Shown in pieces: positions 37,541 through 46,521 of a DNA stretch of 64,000 nucleotides; position 1 is the stretch's first letter; the number at the start of each line of letters is the position of its first letter. Made by a program: the position numbers and the translations under genes. The DNA comes from Kiritimatiellia bacterium (GTDB lineage Bacteria > Verrucomicrobiota > Kiritimatiellia > RFP12 > UBA1067): positions 1-64,000 of the forward strand of contig JAFQYM010000023.1 of the NCBI GenBank assembly GCA_017406465.1. The letters run 5' to 3'. Below the pieces are notes generated by a model. The model did not search any database, was not told where the DNA came from, and saw only the letters and a program-made list of their open reading frames with translations.

Positions 37541-40500
37541 ATGGGATATGTATTCTTAAAGGAGTCTGCTGCCACTGAGGATTTGTTTGACAATCAGCCA
37601 CACAAACGAGTTGCTGTAGCATTGGCGGAGGTCATTCGGTCATCGGATACGGGAATGACAATTGGGCTTGAGGGGGAATGGGGTAGTGGAAAGTCAACCG
37701 CAATTAAGTTATTGCAACAGGAACTTGACAAAGAAGCGGATTTGTTTTTGTTTGATGCATGGGCACATGAGGGCGACGCTTTAAGACGATCGTTTTTGGA
37801 ATCATTGCTGAGACATTATGTTTGCCAAATTAACAACGGTCTACTTAAGGGGGATGCAACTGAACTTGCGAATGTAAGTAAGGAAGTTGCAAACCAAAGA
37901 AGAGTTACGACAACTGAGTTAAAAGGGGAACCGACAGGACTTGGCATATGGGCATTCGTTTCGGTGTTAGGGTCGACGTTGGGTGTTGGTCTGCTTTCTT
38001 GTTGTCGGCCAATGACGACTTGCCTGTCGTGGGTGGCGCTGATTTTTGGCGGCGCGTTAGTTTCGTTGCCGTTTGCTGTTGTCATTTATAATATATGGCG
38101 TATTATAAAGTCTGGGAAGGATATCCGAGATCCAGAGCAGTGGTCGTTTCTTGAGACTAGTGGTACTTCCACAGAAGATGAGAAAATCACCCGAGAGACG
38201 GAACGCACTTCAATTGAATTTGAGAATTTATTTACGACTTATGTGCTATCAATGCTTGAGGTCAATAAGGATAAGAAGTTTATAATTGCCATAGATAATC
38301 TAGATCGAATTAATCCAAAAGACGCATTGAAAATTTGGTCGACACTTCAGACATTCTTGCAGAATCGAAACAATTGTAGCGGAATGCCCGGAGATTTGTA
38401 TAAGCAGTTATGGATTATTGTTCCGTATGATGAGTCGGGGTTAAAACGCCTGTGGAAGGTTTCTAATGGAAATGGGGATGCGCCAGATATCTCAGTTGCC
38501 AAGTCATTTTTTGAGAAGTGTTTTCAGTTGCGAATTGAGGTGCCGACGCCAGTTATGTCCACGTGGGTTCAATATGCCAGAGATCAGGCTGAGAAGATAT
38601 TTGCTGGATGGACAAATGAAAAAATATCGCAGGTTGTAGATATTCTGTGCCTTGTACATGATTCATTAACGGATTCTCCGACTCCGAGAGAGATAAAGAC
38701 TTATCTCAATCAGGTTGCAGTTGCGTGCTTGCTTGCGGATTCGGATGTAGATCTGCGAAGTGTGTGTTATTATGTGCTGTTACGCTTTCTGGATTCTAAT
38801 ACTGTCGAAGGTGTCAGAAAGAAATTGATAGACGCAGGTTGGCCTCCGGTAACAGTTGCAGCAGGGTTGCCGGAACATGTTAAAGACGATATTGCTGGGC
38901 TTACGTATGGGGTTGGTCCGAAACTAGGACGGGAGCTATTATTGGTTGATCCAATAGAAACGACAGTTAGCAATGAGAATGTTGAAGAGTTTATAAAGTT
39001 GCAGAAAGGTTATGGGGATGGCTTTTGGCATGTTGTGGATTACATTATCAATCAACGAGAAAGTTGGTTTGATCGACAGAATCCTCAATTGTCGTTAGAG
39101 TGTTTGCGCTTTGCAAATATAATGTCGAAGGCAAAAGTCAGCAAAGTGCATTTGCAGGCGCTTTATCAAAAGTTGGTTAAGGTCCTGAACGTATGGTGGT
39201 TTGCAGAAAAAGGGGGATTGGCTCTGCCTTCGGTTTCTAATCACGTTGAAATGCAGCAAGTTGTCGGGCTGTTAGATGTTTTGTCAACAATGGGCGATGT
39301 GGAGCGGGCGAGGAAGGTAGTGCGGGTTTTGTATAATGTGTTAAATTCACAATTAAATGACGTAAACAAGGGGCAGGGTGAACTGACGGATGAGATGGTT
39401 GCTGATTTTGCGGCAATTCTCGACAGTACATCTAATGAAGTAAAATTAAAAGTTGTTCTCAATGCATTGGATGGTAGTGCTCTTTTTCGCTTTGTCACGT
39501 TGATTAATGGACATTTGTTCGGATCTTACTATCAGTGGGTTCGTCCGCCAGCGAATGCGATAGCTACACTAGCAAAGACGATTGTACCAAATAATGACAT
39601 CCCTCAAGAAGTCTTTTCGGTCGCCCATTATTTGTCAGAGAGGAATGTAAAGCAGGATTGGTCGATTGTTGTTGAAACCATATTGAGTTGGTTGCGACAA
39701 AACATTCGAAACAACGTTCGAATCACCCAGCCCAACACCGCTCAGTTGGTTATGATAATGATGGAGATTGCATACGTAGGAGGATCGGCCGTTGAAAAGT
39801 TAAAAGAGTTGTTGGCATCATACGAAATATATTCTTATATAGGAAGAAATGCGCGTCCAGAGATTATTTGTCGCGTTGCGATGGTGATGGAGTTTGTGGA
39901 ACCTGGATCGGTTGTAGCAAAACGAATTCAGCAAGATGCACTTAATGCTGGAAGTGGATTGCAATTAGTTCGTAATGCCCTGTCGGTCAAAGATGGTTCT
40001 TGCGATGATGTGTTTATCAACATATTTGATGAGCATTGTCTTAGTGATCGGTTCTGGGATCTTGCGGTTTGCAGGGACAATAAAATTTTGCTGACGTTGG
40101 TGCCTAAGATTTTGAGGGCGGATGATTGGGACGATTATATTTGTCCGCGTAAGGATTTGTTGTCGCATATGGCACTTTACCGGGCTATTTGCGGTGACGA
40201 TGTTGAGACCTTTAGAAAGACGATGGTAGAGTTGTTGAATAAGGCAAAAGTAGCTAATGTTGCGTTGACGGATGTGTTAAAGATTGATGGATCATTTGTA
40301 AAGTATTGGTCAGAGCTGGAGGCTTTACTTGATAATGAATGTGAATATCATAATGAAGCTGTGGTTGTCGTTGCAATAGTGGAGAAAATGAACTGTGATG
40401 AGTTTGTTGAGTTGTTGACCACCAAGGTAAACGGTGTCAGAGTTTTGAAACGACTTGTAGACTTGGTGCCTGATTTTAAGTTGGGAGTTGAGATGCTGCG

Positions 40501-41026
40501 CGCACTAGAAAAAATAATGCTCGAAGCAAGAACTGAATATTTTGAATTGTTGAGAGATAATGTAGGGGAAGGGTCTTTTGAGTGCATTCTGGGAATGTTG
40601 GAACCGCGATTTGCATTTGAATTTGGAGAAAGAATGACGGCTAAGATGATGGACGTGTCTTGGGCAGACGAGGCGGATAGCCATTATTTAGATTATGCAA
40701 AATTGGCTTTAACTCCAACAGCGATAGATTCTGGGAAATGCATGCGACGATATAAGGACTGCATTCTTTCGTCCAAATTTGACAAGTTGGTGGGGTGGTT
40801 GTTGGTCGTGCATCAAAAATGCGTAGAAGCGGATGCGTGGGATCCAAGTGACGAGGATAAAATACTAGTGGAGGAACCTTTGGCCCTTGCGTTACAGAAT
40901 GGATCAGAGGAACATAAGGAAGATGTTGCTGAAATCGCAAGGACATACGCTTACGACCCTGATGTTCTTCGTGAAAAAGTTAATCAGAAACCGGTGGAAG
41001 GTAATGCGGCTGAGGCACAGGGATGA
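37541..41026 (+). CDS. KAP-family P-loop NTPase
   Basis: 1161 aa from ATG 37541 (AAAGGAGGG upstream). Walker A is GEWGSGKST (45-53), and the KAP hallmark FDAWAHEGD lies just after. Two membrane helices (about 134-188) are inserted in the NTPase domain as in other KAP proteins. Walker B/DxxD is FIIAIDNLDRINP (about 247-259). The remaining 850 residues are helical with no recognised domain, possibly a repeat-type sensor. KAP NTPases are associated with anti-phage and membrane systems, and the island context supports defence (inference). It is AT-richer than the core genes. Confidence 0.85.
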   Translation: MGYVFLKESAATEDLFDNQPHKRVAVALAEVIRSSDTGMTIGLEGEWGSGKSTAIKLLQQELDKEADLFLFDAWAHEGDALRRSFLESLLRHYVCQINNGLLKGDATELANVSKEVANQRRVTTTELKGEPTGLGIWAFVSVLGSTLGVGLLSCCRPMTTCLSWVALIFGGALVSLPFAVVIYNIWRIIKSGKDIRDPEQWSFLETSGTSTEDEKITRETERTSIEFENLFTTYVLSMLEVNKDKKFIIAIDNLDRINPKDALKIWSTLQTFLQNRNNCSGMPGDLYKQLWIIVPYDESGLKRLWKVSNGNGDAPDISVAKSFFEKCFQLRIEVPTPVMSTWVQYARDQAEKIFAGWTNEKISQVVDILCLVHDSLTDSPTPREIKTYLNQVAVACLLADSDVDLRSVCYYVLLRFLDSNTVEGVRKKLIDAGWPPVTVAAGLPEHVKDDIAGLTYGVGPKLGRELLLVDPIETTVSNENVEEFIKLQKGYGDGFWHVVDYIINQRESWFDRQNPQLSLECLRFANIMSKAKVSKVHLQALYQKLVKVLNVWWFAEKGGLALPSVSNHVEMQQVVGLLDVLSTMGDVERARKVVRVLYNVLNSQLNDVNKGQGELTDEMVADFAAILDSTSNEVKLKVVLNALDGSALFRFVTLINGHLFGSYYQWVRPPANAIATLAKTIVPNNDIPQEVFSVAHYLSERNVKQDWSIVVETILSWLRQNIRNNVRITQPNTAQLVMIMMEIAYVGGSAVEKLKELLASYEIYSYIGRNARPEIICRVAMVMEFVEPGSVVAKRIQQDALNAGSGLQLVRNALSVKDGSCDDVFINIFDEHCLSDRFWDLAVCRDNKILLTLVPKILRADDWDDYICPRKDLLSHMALYRAICGDDVETFRKTMVELLNKAKVANVALTDVLKIDGSFVKYWSELEALLDNECEYHNEAVVVVAIVEKMNCDEFVELLTTKVNGVRVLKRLVDLVPDFKLGVEMLRALEKIMLEARTEYFELLRDNVGEGSFECILGMLEPRFAFEFGERMTAKMMDVSWADEADSHYLDYAKLALTPTAIDSGKCMRRYKDCILSSKFDKLVGWLLVVHQKCVEADAWDPSDEDKILVEEPLALALQNGSEEHKEDVAEIARTYAYDPDVLREKVNQKPVEGNAAEAQG

Positions 41027-41097
41027 ACTTGGGTGCAAATTTTGAGAGTTAATGAAGCAAGGGTGATTTGTAACGGGAGAATCTAGGAGGAATGGCA

Positions 41098-41776
41098 ATG
41101 AACTACTGGAAACTGGGATGCAATTGGGGGCATGGAGCTCCTGACTTTTATCCATTGCTCAAGGAGAATCGGATTGTGATATGTGGTGATTCGCCAATGG
41201 CGAAAGGCGATTGGTGCTGATTTGCCAAGGACACGATGCAGTTGCCTTGGCGAAGATTGGGTCGGTGCCGGTCCTAAGTACGGTGCGGGTCGATTTACAG
41301 GCGGACTTCGCGAGATTGCTGATAACCTACGACGAGACGAAGTTCGTGGCGAATGCCGCAGAGTTCTACGAGCTGACGGACTCGGAACGATCCCAGTATC
41401 AGCTGCAGCAGGGGATTTGCAGGATTAACAACGCTGAGATTCGTGAGAAGGTTGAAAGCATTTTAACCGCGAGGGAGAAGGCCAAGATGATCACACAGAC
41501 CACGAAGTTGCTGAAGAGCAAGAAGAATGTCATTCTGCAGGGGGCGCCGGGAACCGGCAAGACCTACGCGACGGCGACGCTTGCCCTGTCCGTCCTCGGT
41601 GTAACGGATGTCGATTTCAATGATCATGCGGCGGTGATGCGGAAGTATGAGGAGCTGCGCGGACAAAAGCGCATTTTCTTCACGACGTTCCACCAATCGA
41701 TGGACTACGAGGATTTCGTAGAGGGAATCAAGCCGCAGGTGGAGGACGGACAGGTAGGATATTCCGTCGAGAAATT
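41098..41776 (+). pseudogene. McrB-like AAA+ restriction protein, frameshifted and truncated
   Basis: GGAGG precedes ATG 41098. The first 40 codons (MNYWKLGCNWGHGAPDFYPL...) match the N-terminal EVE-like start of McrB-type proteins and stop at TGA 41218. The sense continues in another frame from about 41211 (LVLICQGHDAVALAKIG). Further on come Walker A GAPGTGKTYA (about 41548) and FFTTFHQSMDYEDFVEGI. A one-base loss near 41210 explains the shift. Homology ends at about 41776, where a GGGGACA repeat begins, so the C-terminal half of the AAA+ domain and any mcrC partner are missing. Confidence 0.75.
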
Positions 41777-41794
41777 TTGGGGACAACTCCCGCG

Positions 41795-41834
41795 AAAGGG
41801 CCGAAAAATAAGGGCTTCTTGGGGGCTGTCCCCA
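41795..41834 (+). repeat. FLGxVP/GGGGACAG repeat, right copy
   Basis: Inverted partner of 36795-36840. It replaces the end of the McrB-like gene and reads KNKGFLGAVP in one frame, against KNQAFLGSVP in the left copy. Confidence 0.65.
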
Positions 41835-41895
41835 CCAGATCTCCGTGGAGGAGTTGTTGTAGGGCAGGGGATGTGCGGTGGAAGAATGAGCTGAC

Positions 41896-44715
41896 ATGGT
41901 TGAGGCGTTTCAGAATGGCGTAATGCGGCTGGCGGTGTGCGGGCTTGGCGTGTCGCTTGCGGCGATGGCGCTGCGCTCGCGGCCGGTTCGTGACGCCTTC
42001 GCGCGGATGCTCGAGATCTGGCGCGGGCTTACGGCGTTCGGACGCTTAGCGGTCTGTTCGTTCCTGCTTGTCGGAATTCTTGTCGGCGGCGACAAGACTA
42101 ACAGCGTCGGCAGTCTCCCGCCGCAGCAGATGATGGCTCCGGTGGTGCGGCAGGGGAGCGACCCCCGCTTGACAGGGTTGCCGGCGAATGGTAATCTTGC
42201 CGATGAAATGCATCTCGTTCAGCCACAGACAACTCGCACAGAACGAAGATTCGCCAACTGGAACGCTCGCGGAGCCTGGCAGGACTCGTTATGGCTGACG
42301 TTCGCGGAGGGCTGGGTCTTCCCGCACGGCTCAAACCACCTCTCCGGCGTAGAGGTCGTTTCCTTCGGGCAGCTCTGGACGGTGCCGTTCGGCGCAAGTG
42401 CCGTTGCGTCGATAGGCGAGCCAGCTTCCCTTGTGCCAGGGCTGTCGTCGTTCGCCTACGAGCTAACGCCGTCCAACTCGTATCGCTTCGCCTGGGATGA
42501 CGTAGCGATCAACCGCGACACAAACAATCTCGTCTCTGCCGAGCTTGAGTTCTTCCGCAACGGCGACGTCTCGGTCACGACAAACGGCGTCGCGGCGTAT
42601 TTGCCGCGCGAGCTTCCGTTTCAACACGATGGCTTCGGGCAGGACGATGAATGGGTGACGGCGAACTTCACGAACGCGACCGAGATTCTTGCCGTCGGCT
42701 ACCCGCAGTGGGTCGATCAGCAAGTCGGCGTTGGCCTCACGAACGGGCTATACAAATTCACGGCGACGATATATGACGATCCCCCAGAGACGGTTCAGCT
42801 TGTCGTCGGCGACTTGTCGGTCGCGGTCACCAATGCTGGCGAATACGTTTTTCTTTTGGAGAAAGGAATCGAATATTCGTTTGGAACAGGCTTCCCTGTT
42901 CCAGGTGTCGAGTACGACATAGCTGACGATGTTCCGTCAGAGCCGTTGAGAATGCTTCGGTCTAACGGCGGTTCTGCCGCACCTTGTACATGGACCGTGG
43001 ACGGCGGGTGGAGCATCCTTCAAGAACCGACAGGGCTCTTCAACGGCGTCGTTCTGATGATGCCTGTCCTGCAGGGAACCCCTGATGTCGCGCACCTCTG
43101 GCCCGAGGACTTCCCCGCGACATTCACTGCGGTCCTGTCCGATTGCGCCAGCCCCGAGTCGGTCACGTATGAGTGGGCGTCCGATGGCGATGCCTGGGAT
43201 ATTGCGACGCCGCATCAGGCCACGACGGTGGTGAGCCCCAGGTCAATGCCAAACTATGCGACGGGTGGGCTTTCCGTGTCTGCGACGATAAGGAATCGGA
43301 CTTTGACATCCAGTCTGCTTGGCGTGTCGTATGGGACGAACAGTTTTCCGTCGGTCGGACTTTCCGTCTGCTATCCCTCGGTCACGTTCCTCAACGACGA
43401 CTACAGGTCCGACAGAGTCTATCCGCTTGATGTCGTGGTTACTTCCGACGTGCCAACGAGCGGCGTCGTAACAGTCACGCATACAGGCGACGACGACCAC
43501 TTGATTTACACGAACACGGCTTTGACTGGATCCCTCAAGAACTTCACCATGACTTTCGGCGCCCATGGGTTGACCAAGTGTGCGTCAAATCGGTTTTACG
43601 TGATTTCGAGGCATATCGGCGGTGGTTGCTTTTCCGCAAACTGTCGGCTTGCCGACGGAGGCATGTTGTCCACGAATGTGACCTACAACGTGATAGAGCC
43701 GTTGTGCAGACTCGTTACAAACGAAGAGGGACCGGATGGAAGATATGTCAATCCGTCGCGACTCGTGTACGGGACGAATGCATGGCTTTCGGTGTCAGTC
43801 AACGGGAACTTCTCCCCGAACGACGTCAGGTGGGCGATAACGCCGCAGACGGGGCGGATAATCGAGCGGCGGGGCTATATGGTGAAGGTCGAGCCCATTG
43901 CGTCGAGTGGGACGGTGGTGGTCGAGGCCAGGTTCAACTCCGATCCCCACCAGCCGAGGTTCGAAATGCCGATCGTGCAGCAGAGAACGATACCCGTTCG
44001 TGCGTTCGTAGTCAAGGCACCACCTGGCGAGACTCAGGTACCAAACTCTAGAGTTGTCGGCATGGTCGAATATGCAAACAGGATCTACGATCAGGTTGGA
44101 ATACGCTTCAACCTTCTTTCAATAAGCCGCGATGTGGGGACGACCAACGACTGGGTGCTTGCCGAATACGATGTTGACCCAATGACAGGTGCGACAAATC
44201 GGAATCAGATATCCGTTCAGGCCATTAGGCTGATGAACTCCTATACAAACCATGACTGCCTCGAATTGTATTTTGTCGGTGTGATTACTAACAACAATGC
44301 TGCGGCTTTTATGTCGAGGCGGGGCATTGCCATATCGCAGCAGGCAACCTTGCATGTTGTCGCCCATGAAATCGGTCACGCCCTTGGGCTGTCAGATTGT
44401 TATAACTATTCTGAAGCTGATTCTAACACGACGGAGGATTTCTCGAAAATCGACATTTCATGGGCTTGCTTTGCATCACGGGCGCGCGATTGGGGTAGCG
44501 CGCTGGGAAGAGGTTTCTATGCAAGGTCGAACAAGTATGCCTTGGTGCAGCAATCATTCCTCATGTATGGAAGAGATGGTAAGACGTCGGTCGACATTCC
44601 AGACGGAGCCGTTTTGAGCATTTCAAACAAGGCAATATCTGTTAGTTCTGCATACCATGTCCCTGTGGGGGCTTCTATTATAAAGCAAAACAACAACGAG
44701 GTGTACAGCCAATGA
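41896..44715 (+). CDS. Membrane-anchored secreted metalloprotease (HExxHxxGxxD)
   Basis: 939 aa. The N-terminal hydrophobic stretches (about 8-26, 49-67) end in GGDKTNSVGS, like the RHS protein's N-terminus. A long beta-rich ectodomain follows (about 110-690), then a catalytic region with VVAHEIGHALGLSDC (about 820-834). This gives the zinc motif HEXXHXXGXXD, with Asp as probable third ligand, as in metzincin-like snapalysins. It is surface-exposed by inference; the substrate is unknown. The start at ATG 41896 has no strong ribosome site. It overlaps the next gene by 4 nt. Confidence 0.8.
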   Translation: MVEAFQNGVMRLAVCGLGVSLAAMALRSRPVRDAFARMLEIWRGLTAFGRLAVCSFLLVGILVGGDKTNSVGSLPPQQMMAPVVRQGSDPRLTGLPANGNLADEMHLVQPQTTRTERRFANWNARGAWQDSLWLTFAEGWVFPHGSNHLSGVEVVSFGQLWTVPFGASAVASIGEPASLVPGLSSFAYELTPSNSYRFAWDDVAINRDTNNLVSAELEFFRNGDVSVTTNGVAAYLPRELPFQHDGFGQDDEWVTANFTNATEILAVGYPQWVDQQVGVGLTNGLYKFTATIYDDPPETVQLVVGDLSVAVTNAGEYVFLLEKGIEYSFGTGFPVPGVEYDIADDVPSEPLRMLRSNGGSAAPCTWTVDGGWSILQEPTGLFNGVVLMMPVLQGTPDVAHLWPEDFPATFTAVLSDCASPESVTYEWASDGDAWDIATPHQATTVVSPRSMPNYATGGLSVSATIRNRTLTSSLLGVSYGTNSFPSVGLSVCYPSVTFLNDDYRSDRVYPLDVVVTSDVPTSGVVTVTHTGDDDHLIYTNTALTGSLKNFTMTFGAHGLTKCASNRFYVISRHIGGGCFSANCRLADGGMLSTNVTYNVIEPLCRLVTNEEGPDGRYVNPSRLVYGTNAWLSVSVNGNFSPNDVRWAITPQTGRIIERRGYMVKVEPIASSGTVVVEARFNSDPHQPRFEMPIVQQRTIPVRAFVVKAPPGETQVPNSRVVGMVEYANRIYDQVGIRFNLLSISRDVGTTNDWVLAEYDVDPMTGATNRNQISVQAIRLMNSYTNHDCLELYFVGVITNNNAAAFMSRRGIAISQQATLHVVAHEIGHALGLSDCYNYSEADSNTTEDFSKIDISWACFASRARDWGSALGRGFYARSNKYALVQQSFLMYGRDGKTSVDIPDGAVLSISNKAISVSSAYHVPVGASIIKQNNNEVYSQ

Positions 44716-45773
44716 AATCACGTTCGATATTTTCTGCAATAATAACTGTCGCCGCACTGTCGGCTTCTGCGGACGTTCTTAATGTGGAGGTTCTGGATCT
44801 TGACGCTCCTCGTGAAGAACCGCCTACTGTCGTTCCTACGCGTCCGCCGGATGACCCCGAGCCAGTGAACGAGCCGTATGAACGACCGACGCTGCCGGGA
44901 TCGGAAGAGGTCACAAACCGCGTTGCTGAGGCGCTGCTTTTCAGGGCATGGGGTGCAGTCGTGGATTACTTTGACTCTGTGGATGAGAACGGCGTAGAAT
45001 ATACGACACAGTTGGTCATTCCGACATGGACATGGGAGGGGTTCCTTGGTGAAGACGAGACGAATGGTGTCACGCGTGCCGCCAAGAAGGCGTCGTTCGA
45101 CTGGTATCTTGGGCACCTTGCGACAAACTGCTGCGCTAATTTCTCTGACGATCAGACAAATTATGTGCGTATCGCCTTGAATGAATGCAGGGATTTGAAA
45201 TACACGAATGCCTGGCAGTCTTTGAAGGGTATCGCGCTGAATTCGAGTGCGCCGTATCGCGGCTATGCCGGAGAGCTTTACGAACAATACGGGCCACTTG
45301 ATGACTTTATGACGGATTTTTGCCTTGACGTAGAGACGAATGCCGTGCAGATGACGTTCGAGGAGCGTGGGGATATTGTCGGCGAATATACGTCGCGCCT
45401 CCATTCCTTGCCGCCTGGGAGCAATGTTCGGCAGCGTGGAGTCGCTGGGCTATACGCGAACCGCCTTTCAGACTGTTCAAGGGCAATTCCAGTAGACGAG
45501 CTACTTGTCGCCTCCATGCCGGGCTATGAGTTCAGCACGAATCGTCTTGCTGCCGCGCTATATGTTTTATCGTGTACCAACTCCTGGTCGGAGCAGAACG
45601 CCTATTTTATTGGTGTGACAAATGCCATCGAGAACGCGCTGAACAACCCATGTCTGGATGTCAATAATGTCAACAAATGCTCAGGAGCAGGTACAGGAAT
45701 ACATCGATGCCGGCATATTGTATATACCAGAGTGACTGTTGCGTCTTATGATAGGTTGGTGTTTGAGGAGTAG
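44712..45773 (+). CDS. Secreted protein coupled to the metalloprotease gene
   Basis: 353 aa with a signal peptide (about 1-20: KSRSIFSAIITVAALSASA). A Pro-rich acidic linker (about 32-65) precedes a helical domain with paired Cys (NCCANF). No family was recognised. The ATGA overlap with the protease suggests a partner, inhibitor or substrate. The last 30 residues look less protein-like than an overlapping +1 frame at 45667-45735 (STNAQEQVQEYIDAGILYIPE), so a frameshift near 45665 is possible. Confidence 0.7.
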   Translation: MKSRSIFSAIITVAALSASADVLNVEVLDLDAPREEPPTVVPTRPPDDPEPVNEPYERPTLPGSEEVTNRVAEALLFRAWGAVVDYFDSVDENGVEYTTQLVIPTWTWEGFLGEDETNGVTRAAKKASFDWYLGHLATNCCANFSDDQTNYVRIALNECRDLKYTNAWQSLKGIALNSSAPYRGYAGELYEQYGPLDDFMTDFCLDVETNAVQMTFEERGDIVGEYTSRLHSLPPGSNVRQRGVAGLYANRLSDCSRAIPVDELLVASMPGYEFSTNRLAAALYVLSCTNSWSEQNAYFIGVTNAIENALNNPCLDVNNVNKCSGAGTGIHRCRHIVYTRVTVASYDRLVFEE

Positions 45774-45779
45774 ACTCTT

Positions 45780-46058
45780 ATGAAGAAATTGATAGCGAGC
45801 GTTTTCATTTTGGCTTGCGTCGTGGTAGCTTGCGCCGATGACGGCGAAGCACGCATTAGTATTACGAATTATCTTGATGAGATATCGCACACAAATTAAG
45901 GCACGCTGCATAATCTGACAATGAGATACCTTCTGATGTATGGGTATGACACTCGGAACGATTATCCCAAAGGTGGCGGCGCGTCAAACTCTTACCGAAG
46001 AAGATCAAAGAAGGATCTGTTCGGCGCTCATGTAGGGCACAGTGGTATGCGAGTGTAA
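45780..46058 (+). pseudogene. Small secreted protein ORF broken by an in-frame stop
   Basis: It starts MKKLIASVFILACVVVACAD, a clear signal peptide, and reaches TAA at 45897-45899 after 39 residues. The same frame stays open and protein-like for another 52 codons (LHNLTMRYLLMYGYDTRNDY...) to TAA at 46056. One point mutation would explain it. It is 6 nt downstream of the preceding gene, so it belongs to the metalloprotease operon. Confidence 0.55.
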
Positions 46059-46129
46059 GATTTCATTTCACGCCCCGTCACTTATGTGACGGGAAGTCGG
46101 TGTTGAGGTTCCCGATGGTTGGCGCGGGG

Positions 46130-46262
46130 TTGAAAGCGGTTGGTGGATGGTTGGGGAAATGGTTGTGCAATGTTTGAATTGTCCGAAAGTCGGACGGATG
46201 TCCGTCCGTGGGCGGCGCAAGGGCGCGTTGCCCTGCGCTACGCGACTCTAAAACGCAAGGCA
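46130..46262 (-). repeat. Dispersed repeat family D, copy 2
   Basis: Reverse-complement match to 12187-12335, including GGATGGTTGGGGAAATGGTT and the CCTTGCGTTTTAGA end. Its palindrome is perfect here: CGGACGGATGTCCGTCCG (46191-46208). Confidence 0.85.
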
Positions 46263-46360
46263 AATGGACCTCCACCCGCGCTCGTGGGGAGTCGTGCGCA
46301 AATCGTCCCCAAGTTGTCCAAGCCAGTTGCGCCCCCACGGGCGCGGCGCGTGGAAGAGAT

Positions 46361-46420
46361 AGGGTCGATTAAAGTCGCATAGAGTCAATTAGAGTCGATT
46401 AGGGTCGGTTAGAGTCGGGC
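46361..46420 (+). repeat. Six-unit 10-bp tandem repeat
   Basis: Units AGGGTCGATT, AAAGTCGCAT, AGAGTCAATT, AGAGTCGATT, AGGGTCGGTT and AGAGTCGGGC follow each other with an exact period of 10. The GTC core is invariant. Confidence 0.8.
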
Positions 46421-46469
46421 GGTCGAGCGGACTGCGATAAATACGCGACGGATTTGCCGCGCAGCGGCG

Positions 46470-46503
46470 GCGGACGTGCGAGAGTAGGACGTCGCCGGCT
46501 TTT
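46470..46503 (+). repeat. 5S rRNA 3'-end fragment with T-tract
   Basis: CGGACGTGCGAGAGTAGGAC followed by GTCGCC is identical to the end of the 5S gene (about 461-486). GGC plus TTTTTT follows, where 5S has AGC plus TTTTTTT. The 5' part of 5S is absent. Confidence 0.8.
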
Positions 46504-46504
46504 T

Positions 46505-46521
46505 TGGTATAATACGCCGCG
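46505..46521 (+). promoter_or_regulatory. Extended -10 promoter giving a leaderless start
   Basis: TGGTATAAT (box at 46508-46513) is followed by 7 nt and then GTG 46521. A transcription start about 7 nt after the box would fall on the start codon itself. No Shine-Dalgarno site is possible. Confidence 0.6.

Larger units (their letters stand above)
46059..46507. other. Intergenic repeats, tandem array and 5S fragment upstream of the FkbH gene
   Basis: It contains, in order, a hairpin CCCGTCAC-TTAT-GTGACGGG (46073-46092), repeat D copy 2, six 10-bp units (46361-46420), a GACGGATTTGCCGCG block also seen near 23086, and a 5S rRNA 3' fragment with its T-tract. No gene was seen. Confidence 0.65.

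Noticed and set aside
45897..45899. TAA as a reassigned or recoded codon
   Set aside because: All other genes in the window end in normal stops and none is read through; a point mutation is simpler.
46073..46092. Hairpin CCCGTCAC-TTAT-GTGACGGG as an intrinsic terminator
   Set aside because: The stem is good but no T-tract follows; it could stabilise a transcript end but does not meet the terminator pattern.
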